Position numbers and translations under genes: made by a program. The notes beneath the pieces are model-generated. The model saw only the letters and a program-made list of their open reading frames with translations, made no database searches and was not told the DNA's origin. From the NCBI GenBank assembly GCA_003598975.1, contig QZIJ01000048.1, positions 1-48,939 of the forward strand: a stretch of 48,939 nt of DNA, given 5' to 3'. Numbering within the stretch: position 1 is the first letter of the stretch; every line of letters starts with the position of its first letter. Of the stretch, positions 24,229 through 32,370 are shown piece by piece. This DNA comes from Anaerolineaceae bacterium (GTDB lineage Bacteria > Chloroflexota > Anaerolineae > Anaerolineales > Villigracilaceae).

Positions 24229-25569
24229 TTACGGATACACCCGCTTGATCGTTCTCGGGAATGCAATCGCCTCGCGGACGTGTTCGATGCCGCACATCCA
24301 GGCGGTGACGCGTTCCGTGCCCATCCCAAACCCAGAGTGGGGGACGGAACCAAATTTGCGCAGTTCCAGGTACCACTTGAACGCGGATTCGGGCAAACCC
24401 TCTTTGTGAATGCGCGCCAGAAGCATATCGTGGTCGGACATGCGTTCGGAGCCGCCGCAGATCTCGCCGTAGCCTTCGGGCGCCAGCAGGTCCACGGACT
24501 TGCAGACTTCGGGGCGGCCTGGCCAGGGTTCCATGTAGAACGCCTTGACTGCACTTGGGTAACCATAAACAAACACAGGCTTGTCGTACAGTTTGGTGAT
24601 CTCGGTTTCGTGTGGCGCGCCGAAGTCCATGCCCCATTCGAACTTGAGCAGTTCCTTCTTTTCGGGGTCGGTTTCTTTTTCGTAGAGCTCGATCAGGTGT
24701 TTTGCGGCGTCATCGTAGGACATGCGCGGGAAGGGGGCTTGGATGCTTTCCAGTTTGGAGATGTCACGACCGAGGAATTTCAATTCAGCCATGCGGTCGC
24801 GCAAGACGCGTTGCGCGATGTGCTGGATCATTTGCTCTTCGATTTCCATCATCTGATCGAGGTCGCAGAAGGCTATTTCGGGTTCGAGCATCCAGAACTC
24901 GGTCAGGTGGCGGCGCGTCTTGGACTTTTCCGCGCGGAAGGTGGGACCGAAGCAGTAGACCTTGCCGAAAGCCATGATGGTGGCCTCGCTGTAAAGTTGA
25001 CCCGTTTGTGCGAGGTAGGCTTTGCCTTCATCAAAGTATTCTGTCTCGAAGAGTGTGGTTGTGCCCTCCGCCGCGGCAGGAGTCAGAATCGGCGTGCTCA
25101 TTTCGATGAAGCCGTTGGCATCGAGCCACTCACGCGTTGCCGCCATGACCGTGGCGCGGACACGTAGGATCGCCCACTGACTCTGCATCCGAATCCACAG
25201 GTGACGGTTGTCGAGTGCGAAGTCCACGCCGTGATCTTTGAGCGACATCGGATAGTCCACGTCGGCGGTTTGCACGATCTCGATTTTTTTCACGCCGACC
25301 TCATATCCGCCAGGGACGCCCGGTGCGCGCTTGTCCGCGCGGACGGGACCAGTGATGATCACCGACGATTCCTGCGGCAGGCGCACGAGCTGATCGAACA
25401 CCGCCTCGTCGAGGTCACCTTTAAACGCCACGCACTGGACGAACCCCGTCCCGTCGCGGACGAGCAGGAAGACGAGTTTGCCTTTGTCGGTGCGGTTGTA
25501 GACCCAGCCCTGCACGGTCACTTCCTGGCCTTCGTATTTTGAAATTTCGTCAACGCGGATGATTGGCAT
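24229..25569 (-). CDS. asnS: Asparaginyl-tRNA synthetase
   Basis: Class IIb synthetase that charges tRNA-Asn with asparagine. The N-terminal OB fold (VTVQGWVYNRTDKGKLVFLLVRDG) is followed by the catalytic core: motif 2 in FGPTFRAEKSKTRRHLTEFWMLEPE and motif 3 in GSVPHSGFGMGTERVTAWMCG. The E-FWMLEPE sequence and 446-aa length without a GAD insert distinguish AsnRS from bacterial AspRS. It follows aspS after a 91-base gap containing an AT-rich repeat, on the same strand, and is likely controlled by the attenuator upstream of aspS. Confidence 0.95.
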   Translation of the reverse strand: MPIIRVDEISKYEGQEVTVQGWVYNRTDKGKLVFLLVRDGTGFVQCVAFKGDLDEAVFDQLVRLPQESSVIITGPVRADKRAPGVPGGYEVGVKKIEIVQTADVDYPMSLKDHGVDFALDNRHLWIRMQSQWAILRVRATVMAATREWLDANGFIEMSTPILTPAAAEGTTTLFETEYFDEGKAYLAQTGQLYSEATIMAFGKVYCFGPTFRAEKSKTRRHLTEFWMLEPEIAFCDLDQMMEIEEQMIQHIAQRVLRDRMAELKFLGRDISKLESIQAPFPRMSYDDAAKHLIELYEKETDPEKKELLKFEWGMDFGAPHETEITKLYDKPVFVYGYPSAVKAFYMEPWPGRPEVCKSVDLLAPEGYGEICGGSERMSDHDMLLARIHKEGLPESAFKWYLELRKFGSVPHSGFGMGTERVTAWMCGIEHVREAIAFPRTIKRVYP

Positions 25570-25577
25570 GATTTACT

Positions 25578-25655
25578 CCTCGGGATTCGATATTCGGGAA
25601 ACGATACACGATATTAGATACTCGAATCCCGAATATCGAATTATCGAATATCGAA
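25578..25655. repeat. GATATTCG/CGAATATC palindromic repeat between aspS and asnS
   Basis: The gap is filled by TTCGATATTCGGGA and, inverted, TCCCGAATATCGAA, with further ATTATCGAATATCGAA copies. It can form a long A/T-rich hairpin between the two synthetase genes. Confidence 0.75.
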
Positions 25656-25660
25656 ATTTG

Positions 25661-27427
25661 TTATTCCACAATCTTGATATGCAATTCCTTCAACTGCTTC
25701 GGCTCGACTTCCGACGGCGCATCGGCCATCACGTCGCGGCCGTTCTGATTCTTCGGGAAGGCGATCACTTCGCGAATGTTGATCTCGTCCGCGAGCAGCA
25801 TGACGAGACGGTCAATCCCAGGCGCCATGCCGCCGTGCGGAGGCGCGCCGTACTCGAACGCTTCGAGCATGTGACCGAATTTCGCCTGAATGTCCTCATC
25901 CTTGTGGCCGAGCATCTGGAATATCTTGTTCTGGATGTCGCGGCGATGGATGCGGATCGAACCCGATGCGACCTCGTATCCGTTACAGACCATATCGTAG
26001 GCGTCTGAGAGAATCGAGCCGGGGTCGGTGTCGAACTTGTCGAGGTCGGCGAGTTGCGGCATGGTGAACGGATGATGCTCCGCGTCCCAGCGCTGTTCCT
26101 CTTCGTTCCACGCGAACATCGGGAAGTCCACCACCCAGGCGAAGGCCATTACATCTTTGTCCGCGAGGTTAAGTTTATCGCGGAAGATGAGACGCAATCC
26201 ACCGAGAACTTTATTGACGACCGGACGCGCGTCCGCGGCGAAGAGGATCAGGTCGCCCTCACCCGCTTTGGTCTGAGTCCGAAGCGCTTCCACTTCGTCC
26301 GGCGTGACGAACTTCGCGGCGGTTCCCTTCGGACCTTCGGCGGTCACGGCCAACGTGGCGAGCCCCTTAGCCCCCAGCGCCTTCGCGGACTCGGTCAGCG
26401 CGTCCACTTCGCGGCGCGACATGTCGGCGCTCTTCGGCGCGACGATGCATTTGACCACGCCGCCCGCCTCCAGCGCGGACTTGAATACTTTGAACTCGCT
26501 TTTTGCGAAGACCTCGCTCACGTCCACGAGTTCCGTGCCGAAGCGCAGGTCGGGTTTGTCGGTGCCATATTTTTCCACGACTTCACGATAGGAAAATTTC
26601 GGCCACGGCGAGGAGAGAAGTTTTTTGTTCGGTGCAACGGCGGGAAGCATGGCGGTGTACAAATCTTCAACCACTTTTAAAACATCGTCGCGATGCACAA
26701 AGGACATTTCGAGATCAAGTTGTGTAAATTCTGGTTGACGATCACCGCGCAGATCTTCATCGCGGAAACAGCGCGCGATCTGGAAATATTTGTCCAAGCC
26801 AGCCACCATGAGCAATTGCTTCAGTTGCTGGGGTGATTGGGGCAGGGCATAAAATTGTCCAGGGTAAATGCGCGAGGGGACGAGATAGTCGCGCGCACCT
26901 TCGGGCGTGGCTTTGAACATGATTGGGGTTTCGACCTCGATGAAACCTTCCTTGTCGAGATAGTCACGCATGAACTTGACGACCTTGTGGCGCAGAATCA
27001 TGTTGCGGGTCATGCGTTCGCGGCGTAGGTCGAGATAACGATATTTGAGGCGCGTATTCTCGTCGGGTAGATCGTTTTCGCCGCTGACCATGAAAGGCAG
27101 AGTCTTGGACGGGTTGAGCACGGTGATGTTTTTTGCGATGATCTCGATCTCGCCTGTTTCCATCTTCGGATTTTCCATGCCCGCGGGACGTTTATGCACG
27201 GTCCCCTCGATTTGCAGGACCCACTCGAAGCGCACATTCGCCACCAAATCCAAAACATCTTTCGCCAGGTCTGGATTGATGGTGACCTGGACGATTCCAG
27301 CGCGGTCGCGCAGGTCGAAAAACGCCACGCCGCCGTGGTCGCGTCGACGGTGTACCCAGCCAGCCAGGGTCACGGCCTGACCCGCATGGCTGGCGCGCAA
27401 TTCGCCGCAAGTGTGAGTTCTGTACAT
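25661..27427 (-). CDS. aspS: Aspartyl-tRNA synthetase (non-discriminating signature)
   Basis: A bacterial-type 588-aa AspRS: OB fold with [19 protein letters not shown], class II motif 2 ([18 protein letters not shown]), an inserted GAD domain (about 290-410) and motif 3 region ([16 protein letters not shown]). Residues His31 and Gly83 (RPAGM) match the pair reported to make the Pseudomonas aeruginosa enzyme non-discriminating (able to form Asp-tRNA-Asn), whereas the discriminating E. coli enzyme has Leu and Lys there. Start at 27427 with GGAGG 7 bases upstream. A leader peptide and attenuator lie 110-240 bases upstream. Confidence 0.96.
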   Translation of the reverse strand: MYRTHTCGELRASHAGQAVTLAGWVHRRRDHGGVAFFDLRDRAGIVQVTINPDLAKDVLDLVANVRFEWVLQIEGTVHKRPAGMENPKMETGEIEIIAKNITVLNPSKTLPFMVSGENDLPDENTRLKYRYLDLRRERMTRNMILRHKVVKFMRDYLDKEGFIEVETPIMFKATPEGARDYLVPSRIYPGQFYALPQSPQQLKQLLMVAGLDKYFQIARCFRDEDLRGDRQPEFTQLDLEMSFVHRDDVLKVVEDLYTAMLPAVAPNKKLLSSPWPKFSYREVVEKYGTDKPDLRFGTELVDVSEVFAKSEFKVFKSALEAGGVVKCIVAPKSADMSRREVDALTESAKALGAKGLATLAVTAEGPKGTAAKFVTPDEVEALRTQTKAGEGDLILFAADARPVVNKVLGGLRLIFRDKLNLADKDVMAFAWVVDFPMFAWNEEEQRWDAEHHPFTMPQLADLDKFDTDPGSILSDAYDMVCNGYEVASGSIRIHRRDIQNKIFQMLGHKDEDIQAKFGHMLEAFEYGAPPHGGMAPGIDRLVMLLADEINIREVIAFPKNQNGRDVMADAPSEVEPKQLKELHIKIVE

Positions 27428-27439
27428 GGTGCGCCTCCG

Positions 27440-27537
27440 AAATACATTTTTACCACGAAGGACACGAAGGGTCACAAAGAAAGAGGAAGGAAGAAAGAAT
27501 CTTAGCGCTCTTCGCGTGCTTTGCGGTTAATCTCAGA
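27440..27537. repeat. ACCACGAAGGACACGAAGG repeat in the aspS leader
   Basis: ACCACGAAGGACACGAAGG followed by TCACAAAGAAAG and, further on, GCGCTCTTCGCGTGCTTTGCGGTTAA. The two parts are imperfect inverses (CACGAAG.../CTTTGCGGTTAA) and belong to the same family as the copies at 39172-39292. Confidence 0.65.
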
Positions 27538-27574
27538 CAAAATAAATCGCCCTTCGCGGATGCGTCGGGCGATT
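27537..27574 (-). terminator. Intrinsic terminator (attenuator) in the aspS-asnS leader
   Basis: On the minus strand AATCGCCC (27574-27567) pairs with GGGCGATT (27552-27545); an inner CGC/GCG pair closes an AUCC loop. TATTTTGTC... follows: TTTATTTTG including the last stem bases. It lies 20 bases after the leader-peptide stop and 110 bases before aspS. Its 5' arm can alternatively pair with an upstream segment (27618-27610), giving an antiterminator. Confidence 0.82.
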
Positions 27575-27658
27575 GGTGTGACTTGAATTACCTGTCAACC
27601 AGCCATGCTTCGCCCAACGCCGCGGACGGCGTCGTTATCGTTATTGTTGTTGGCGAAG
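27567..27658 (-). promoter_or_regulatory. Mutually exclusive RNA hairpins (attenuation control region)
   Basis: Segment 1, CTTCGCCAAC (27658-27649), pairs with segment 2, GTTGGGCGAAG (27618-27608), by ten base pairs with one bulged G. Segment 2 can instead pair with segment 3: GTTGGGCGA (27618-27610) with TCGCCCGAC (27572-27564), nine pairs including one G-U. Segment 3 otherwise forms the terminator. The Asn/Asp codons sit just after segment 1, so a ribosome stalled there would mask segment 1 and favour the 2:3 antiterminator. The pairings are read directly; the mechanism is inferred by analogy with trp/his/phe attenuators. Confidence 0.75.
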
Positions 27659-27669
27659 TTGGTTTGCAT
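27595..27669 (-). CDS. Asn/Asp-rich leader peptide of the aspS-asnS operon, 24 aa
   Basis: A short frame starting at the ATG at 27669 (MQTN...) and ending with TGA at 27597-27595. Its middle reads FANNNNDNDAV: six Asn and two Asp among the first 14 residues, encoded by AAC AAC AAT AAC GAT AAC GAC. This is a strong enrichment in exactly the two amino acids handled by the downstream synthetases AspRS and AsnRS. TATAAT ends 8 bases before the A of the ATG, so the mRNA probably starts at or next to the AUG and is leaderless. An in-frame ATG three codons earlier overlaps the -10 box and cannot be transcribed from it. Segments 1 and 2 of the attenuator lie within the frame. Not previously recognised by me as an annotated family. 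Confidence 0.78.
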   Translation of the reverse strand: MQTNFANNNNDNDAVRGVGRSMAG

Positions 27670-27676
27670 GGGCGGC

Positions 27677-27685
27677 ATTATAGCA
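27677..27685 (-). promoter_or_regulatory. Extended -10 promoter of the aspS leader
   Basis: TGCTATAAT (27685-27677, minus strand) is a perfect extended -10 element, located immediately behind the patB stop codon. No -35 match is visible, as expected for extended -10 promoters. Predicted start point is 27670-27669, the leader AUG. Confidence 0.7.
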
Positions 27686-27689
27686 CAAA

Positions 27690-28895
27690 CTACTTTTTTT
27701 CCTCCAGCGAATTTACCGCCTCTTTCATCCTCCTCAACGCCTCCTTCACAACTTTCCTTGGCGTGGCGATGTTCATGCGTAGGAAGCCGTCACCCCCTGT
27801 CCCGAAGACGGCGCCATTTTCGAGGTAGACCCGCGCACGGTCCGCGAAGAAGCGATGCAGGGAGGATGCGTCCATGCCGAGGGCGCGGCAATCCAGCCAG
27901 ACGAGATAGGTCCCCTCGGGGCGGATCATCCGAATTTGGGGGATGCTTTCCGCGAAATATTTTTCCATGAAGTCGAGCGTGCCGCTGAGGTAGTCAAGCA
28001 GTTGATTCAGCCAGTCCGCGCCGTGGGTGTAGGCGGTCTCGGTGGCGAGACGCCCAAAGAGATTCGTGTCTGCCAGCGCGTTTTGGAACAGATACTTTTC
28101 GAATTGACGGCGCAGGGTCTGGTTTGGGATGATGATGTTGGAATTGGCGAGGCCCGCCAGGTTGAAGGTCTTGCTGGCGGCGGTGCAGACGATGGTGTTT
28201 TCGTCCAGCGCGCCGAAGGGGATGAAGGGAGTGAAGGTCAGGTCAGCGTGGATCTCGTCGGAGATGACCAGCACACCGTTGGCGCGGCAGATCTCGGAGA
28301 GACGCGCCAACTCGTCACGCGTCCAGACGCGGCCGACGGGATTGTGTGGGCTGGAGAGGATGAGCATCTTCGTCTGTGGGTCGCGGGCTTTTTGCTCGAG
28401 GTCCGCGATGTTCATGTAATAATGACTGCCTTCGTAGACGAGCGGATTTTCCACCACTTCGATTTCGTTGAATTCCAGCACGAGCCGAAACGGATAGTAA
28501 ACGGGCGGTTGGATGATGGTTTTTTCGCCTGCTTTGAGGAACGCGCGTACCAGCATTGCTAGCGCGGGGACGACCCCAGGCGTGTTGAGAATCCATTCAG
28601 GTTGGACATCCCAATCGTGACGCGATTTCATCCAGTCTGCCACGCTGCGTTTGTAGGTCAGGGATGATTCGGTGTAGCCGTAAAGTCCATGTTTGGCGCG
28701 GGCGGTCAGTGCGTCCACCACTTCTTTTGGCGCGGCGAAATCCATGTCGGCGATCCACATTGGGGTGGCCGCATCCTCGCCAAAGAAGCGTTCTGCTCGA
28801 ACGTGAATGTAAGCGTTCGCCTCTGATTGAATGGTTTCCCACTTGCTCGAATTTGTCCCAGCCCGATCGATGATTTTGTCGAAGTTGATTTTCAT
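27690..28895 (-). CDS. patB: MalY/PatB-type PLP-dependent C-S lyase / aminotransferase
   Basis: A 401-aa fold-type I PLP enzyme of the cystathionine beta-lyase MalY/PatB subgroup, cleaving C-S bonds in cystathionine-like substrates to give thiol, pyruvate and ammonia. Family hallmarks are PMWIADMDFAAPKEVVDAL near the N-terminus, LILSSPHNPVGRVWTRDEL, ISDEIHADLTF, and the PLP lysine in CTAASKTFNLAGLANS. TATAAT lies six bases before the ATG (28907-28902, minus), implying a leaderless transcript. Its end abuts the aspS leader promoter, so transcripts reading through would meet the attenuator too. Confidence 0.92.
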   Translation of the reverse strand: MKINFDKIIDRAGTNSSKWETIQSEANAYIHVRAERFFGEDAATPMWIADMDFAAPKEVVDALTARAKHGLYGYTESSLTYKRSVADWMKSRHDWDVQPEWILNTPGVVPALAMLVRAFLKAGEKTIIQPPVYYPFRLVLEFNEIEVVENPLVYEGSHYYMNIADLEQKARDPQTKMLILSSPHNPVGRVWTRDELARLSEICRANGVLVISDEIHADLTFTPFIPFGALDENTIVCTAASKTFNLAGLANSNIIIPNQTLRRQFEKYLFQNALADTNLFGRLATETAYTHGADWLNQLLDYLSGTLDFMEKYFAESIPQIRMIRPEGTYLVWLDCRALGMDASSLHRFFADRARVYLENGAVFGTGGDGFLRMNIATPRKVVKEALRRMKEAVNSLEEKK

Positions 28896-28901
28896 GAGCC
28901 C

Positions 28902-28942
28902 ATTATAACTTTCTTGTCAGGCCTCTCGAATCCGTCTATACT
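28902..28942. promoter_or_regulatory. Divergent promoters of patB and the formate dehydrogenase locus
   Basis: Plus strand: TTGTCA (28914-28919), 17-bp spacer, TATACT (28937-28942), a near-consensus promoter 18 bases before the start codon with a GGAG site between. Minus strand: TATAAT (28907-28902), six bases before the patB ATG. Confidence 0.75.
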
Positions 28943-28960
28943 CGGCGTACTGGAGTATTC

Positions 28961-30694
28961 ATGTCCGAAATTGATCTTTCCGCTCTCACACCTGCCCTTG
29001 AAAAAATCATTCCCCTCGGTCGTTCAGGTTTACTTCCCGCCCTTCATGCCGCGCAAAAAATTTATGGCTGGCTTCCGCAGGAGGTCGCCGCAGAAGTGGC
29101 GAAGACGCTCAAAGTCCCGCTTGCGGACGTTCACGGCGTCATCGAGTTCTATTCCCTCTTTTACAACGAACCCGTTGGACGAAAAATCATCCGCGTCTGC
29201 ACGGATCCCGCCTGCGCGCTGAAAAATGCGGATGGACTTCTCGACCACCTCTGCGCTCACCACGGACTGGAAGCGGGTCAGACGACCCCAGACGGGACTC
29301 TGACCATCGAGCGGAGTCCCTGCCTTGGCCTCTGCGAACAAGCTCCCGCCGCGCTCGTGGACGACAAAGCCGAAACCAACATTGACCTTGACGCGGATTC
29401 CTACGAACTCGGGCGTCCGCGCTCCATCGTGGGCGGCTCGCTCCGCATGTTGACCGCGAACTGCGGAAATGGCACAACTTCCCTCGCGAGCTATGGCGAA
29501 TATGCCGCGTTGAAAAAAGCGCGTGCGATGAAATCCGAAGAGATCGTGGGCGAAATCAAATCCAGCGGTTTGGTTGGACGTGGCGGCGCGGCTTTCCCGA
29601 CGGGTGTCAAATGGGAGGGCGCGGCCAAGGCCGAGGGCGATCAGAAATACATCGTCTGCAACGCGGACGAGTCCGAACCTGGTACGTTCAAGGATCGCGT
29701 GCTCCTGCTCGACGATCCGCACCGCCTGATCGAAGGGATGTGCATCGCCGCGTATGCCATCGGCGCGGCAAAGGGATACATCTATCTGCGCGGCGAATAT
29801 CCATACACTTTGCCCGTCCTTGAAAACGCGTTGACCGAGGCGCGCGTCGCGGGTTATCTCACCGAAGACTTTGATATCGAAGTTCGTCTCGGGGCAGGGG
29901 CATACATTTGCGGCGAAGAGACTGCGTTGTTCGAGTCCATCGAAGGCAAGCGTGGATTCCCGCGCGTCAAACCGCCGTTCCCAACCACGAACGGCCTCTT
30001 CGACAAGCCGACGGTCATCAACAATGTGGAGACGCTGTTCAACGTGCCGTTCATTATCGAAAAAGGCGCGGTGGACTATCGCAAGATCGGCACGGAAAAA
30101 TCGCCTGGTTCGAAGTTGTTCTGCGTTTCTGGCGATGTCGCGAAGCCTGGCGTGTACGAAGTTCCGTTTGGTGTTACTTTGCGCGAATTGTTGGAAATGG
30201 CTGGCGGCGTGGTGCGGACACTTGCACCTGGCGCAAGTGCAGGTGGTGGCACTCCGCAAGGCCAGGCGGAATACCATTCCGCCCCACAATTACAGGCAGT
30301 TCTCTTCGGCGGCGCGGCGGGCGCGTTTGCCACCTCCGAACACTTGGATTTGAAACTCACGTTTGAAGATCTGCGCGCCGCGGGACTTCCGCTCGGCTCG
30401 GGCGTGGTGATGGTCTTCAACGAGACGCGCGACCTGCGCGACGCGTTGAAGCGGCTGGGTCATTTCTTCGCGCACGAGAGTTGCGGCAAGTGCTATCCCT
30501 GCCAGATGGGGACGCAACGTCAGATGGAAATTCTGGAGCGTGTAGCCAGAGGGGTGGCTCTGCCCGATGACGCGACCCGTTTGCAAGATGTCGGCTGGAC
30601 GATGACGGACGCGAGTCTCTGCGGCTTGGGACAAACGGCCGCGGGCGCGGTGTTGTCCGCGATGAAGTTGTGGCCAGAGATGTTTGAAGGTTAG
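28961..30694 (+). CDS. NuoE-NuoF fusion: NAD(H)-oxidoreductase subunit of the formate dehydrogenase complex
   Basis: A 577-aa fusion. Residues 1-150 are NuoE-like (24 kDa) with the [2Fe-2S] cysteines C80-x4-C85 and C121-x3-C125. From about 160 the protein is NuoF-like (51 kDa): the NADH/FMN site [46 protein letters not shown], and the [4Fe-4S] ligands [13 protein letters not shown] plus a later Cys in SLCGLG. It passes electrons between NAD(H) and the iron-sulfur chain. Because ferredoxin-like and FdhA subunits follow, it most likely belongs to a soluble NAD-linked formate dehydrogenase rather than complex I. NuoF carries an in-frame palindromic insertion (30214-30294). GGAG site, good promoter upstream. 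Confidence 0.92.
   Translation: MSEIDLSALTPALEKIIPLGRSGLLPALHAAQKIYGWLPQEVAAEVAKTLKVPLADVHGVIEFYSLFYNEPVGRKIIRVCTDPACALKNADGLLDHLCAHHGLEAGQTTPDGTLTIERSPCLGLCEQAPAALVDDKAETNIDLDADSYELGRPRSIVGGSLRMLTANCGNGTTSLASYGEYAALKKARAMKSEEIVGEIKSSGLVGRGGAAFPTGVKWEGAAKAEGDQKYIVCNADESEPGTFKDRVLLLDDPHRLIEGMCIAAYAIGAAKGYIYLRGEYPYTLPVLENALTEARVAGYLTEDFDIEVRLGAGAYICGEETALFESIEGKRGFPRVKPPFPTTNGLFDKPTVINNVETLFNVPFIIEKGAVDYRKIGTEKSPGSKLFCVSGDVAKPGVYEVPFGVTLRELLEMAGGVVRTLAPGASAGGGTPQGQAEYHSAPQLQAVLFGGAAGAFATSEHLDLKLTFEDLRAAGLPLGSGVVMVFNETRDLRDALKRLGHFFAHESCGKCYPCQMGTQRQMEILERVARGVALPDDATRLQDVGWTMTDASLCGLGQTAAGAVLSAMKLWPEMFEG
30214..30294. repeat. Palindromic element inserted in frame inside the NuoF part
   Basis: CACTTGC/GCAAGTG (30219-30225, 30233-30239) and GGCGGAAT-ACC-ATTCCGCC (30265-30283) form two adjacent hairpins. 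They encode about 25 residues rich in Ala, Gly, Ser, Thr and Pro ([19 protein letters not shown]) between ELLEMAGGV and [10 protein letters not shown], where other NuoF proteins have a short loop. Confidence 0.6.
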
Positions 30695-30703
30695 CGGGCT
30701 GGA

Positions 30704-30740
30704 AAGTTGAAAGTTGCGAAACCCGCGAACCTTTCAACTT
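30704..30740. repeat. AAGTTGAAAG hairpin repeat
   Basis: AAGTTGAAAG (30704-30713) and CTTTCAACTT (30731-30740) form a hairpin right after the NuoEF stop. A longer relative lies at 32301-32348 in the same operon. Confidence 0.65.
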
Positions 30741-30763
30741 CCCAACATTCAAACGGAGAACTC

Positions 30764-31453
30764 ATGAGTATTAAATTGATGATGGATGGCAAGGAAATAT
30801 CCGTTGACGAGGATGCCACTTTATTGGAAGCCGCGCGCGAGAATGGGATTGACATCCCGACGATCTGCTTCCACGAGGCGACCACACCCAACGCGCTGTG
30901 TCGAATCTGCGTCGTGGAGGTGGAGGGGCAGAGAGTGCTCCAGCCAGCGTGCATCGTCAAGGCGGCGAACCAGATGAAGGTCCAGACGCGAAGCGAGCGC
31001 GTGGTGCGGGCGCGGAAAACGATTCTCGAAATGCTGGCGTCCACGATGGATCTGTCCGACGCGCCCGAAGTCCTGACGATGATGGACGAGTACGGCGCGG
31101 ACGCATCCCGCTTCCCCGACGCGCATCGCCGCGAATCCCAAGTTAAAGACGACAACCCGATGTACGTGCGTGATTACTCGAAGTGCCTGTTATGCTGGCG
31201 GTGCGTGCAAGTCTGTGCGGACGACGCTCAATACACGTATGCAATTAACTTCGATGGGCGCGGGTACGAGACGCAGATTGGCACGTTCTTCGAGCGGACG
31301 ATTCCCGAAACGACATGCGTGCTGTGCGGGCAATGTGTGGGTGTGTGCCCGACGGGCGCGCTGAAAGTAAAGCGCGAATATTTGCTGGAGCAGGGCATGA
31401 CGCCTGACCAGATTTCTGTGTTGAGCATGGGACGAAAGAAGAGGAAGGCGTGA
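30764..31453 (+). CDS. HoxU/NuoG-N-terminal-like iron-sulfur subunit
   Basis: A 229-aa electron-transfer subunit. The N-terminal [2Fe-2S] ferredoxin domain has [21 protein letters not shown] and a later PACI; then follows a His/Cys region, and two [4Fe-4S] clusters of bacterial ferredoxin type, [11 protein letters not shown] and [14 protein letters not shown]. This corresponds to HoxU of NAD-linked hydrogenases or to the N-terminal extension of FdsA. It would connect the NuoEF fusion with FdhA. Start at 30764 with GGAG; its TGA overlaps the GTG start of the transporter gene. Confidence 0.92.
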   Translation: MSIKLMMDGKEISVDEDATLLEAARENGIDIPTICFHEATTPNALCRICVVEVEGQRVLQPACIVKAANQMKVQTRSERVVRARKTILEMLASTMDLSDAPEVLTMMDEYGADASRFPDAHRRESQVKDDNPMYVRDYSKCLLCWRCVQVCADDAQYTYAINFDGRGYETQIGTFFERTIPETTCVLCGQCVGVCPTGALKVKREYLLEQGMTPDQISVLSMGRKKRKA

Positions 31454-32292
31454 CATTGACCGCGATTCTGTTTGGGATTGCATCCGCACTGACGTGGGGC
31501 GCGGGAGACTTTGCGGGAGGGATTGCCAGCAAGCGTTCTTCTCCGTATGCGGTGGTGATTTGGGGAGACATCGTCGGGATGACGGTGGTGTCGGTGTTGG
31601 CGTTTATTTTGGGCGACCCGTTTCCATCGTGGGGAAGCATGATTTACATCCTCCTGAGCAGTTTTTGCGGCGCAATTGGAATCATTATTTTGTACCGCGC
31701 ACTCGCGGGCGGACAGATGAGCATCGCCGCGCCGACCTCCGCGCTGATGGCGGCGGTCATTCCTGTCTTCGTTGGTGTGATCGTGGACGGCTGGCCGAAA
31801 TGGCTGACGATGGTGGGCGTGGTCATGGCGCTGGCCGCCATCTGGCTCGTGGCGCGGGCGGAACACGAGGGCGTGCATCGCATCCACTGGGCGGATGTGC
31901 GTATGCCTTTGATTGCAGGCGTGTTGTTTGGGTTGTTCTTCGTCTTCATGCACCAGGCTTCGAGCGAATCTGTTTTGTGGCCTGCGGTTTTGCTTCGCAT
32001 TTCATCGGCCATCCTGCTGGCGGTCATTGCGTTGTTCACGCGCAGTTCCTTTGCCATTCCCCGCGAGCAATGGTGGCTGGTGGTCTTTGTCGGCATCTTT
32101 GACATTGCGGGAAATATCTTCTACATCCTCTCCGCGCAGACTGGCCGCATGGATATTGCCGCAGTGGTCGGTTCCCTCTACCCTGGCATGACCGTCGCGC
32201 TGGCGTGGATGATTCTGAAAGAGAGGATTTCCTCCTCGCAGTGGATTGGAATTGCCGCGGCATTGACGGCGATTGTGCTTATATCGGTTTAA
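31450..32292 (+). CDS. EamA-family transporter embedded in the formate dehydrogenase locus
   Basis: A 280-aa DMT-superfamily permease with ten hydrophobic helices and two EamA repeats ([35 protein letters not shown]; ending [19 protein letters not shown]). The GTG start overlaps the stop of the HoxU-like gene (GTGA), which means tight translational coupling. Substrate unknown; formate or a related anion would fit the position but EamA proteins are not known formate carriers, so this is a guess. Confidence 0.85.
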   Translation: MTLTAILFGIASALTWGAGDFAGGIASKRSSPYAVVIWGDIVGMTVVSVLAFILGDPFPSWGSMIYILLSSFCGAIGIIILYRALAGGQMSIAAPTSALMAAVIPVFVGVIVDGWPKWLTMVGVVMALAAIWLVARAEHEGVHRIHWADVRMPLIAGVLFGLFFVFMHQASSESVLWPAVLLRISSAILLAVIALFTRSSFAIPREQWWLVVFVGIFDIAGNIFYILSAQTGRMDIAAVVGSLYPGMTVALAWMILKERISSSQWIGIAAALTAIVLISV

Positions 32293-32300
32293 ATTTGGAA

Positions 32301-32348
32301 GGTTAAAAGTTGAAGGTCAATTACGAACAGAATATTCAACTTTTAACC
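32301..32348. repeat. GGTTAAAAGTTGAA hairpin repeat
   Basis: A perfect 14-bp inverted repeat, GGTTAAAAGTTGAA (32301-32314) and TTCAACTTTTAACC (32335-32348), between the transporter gene and fdhA. It lacks a T-run, so a role in mRNA processing or stability is as likely as termination. Confidence 0.75.
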
Positions 32349-32370
32349 TGAAACCTGTAACGGAGCAATC

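Noticed and set aside
27583-27970. Plus-strand frames across the aspS leader
   Set aside because: They are antisense to the leader peptide and to the end of patB and have no start signal.
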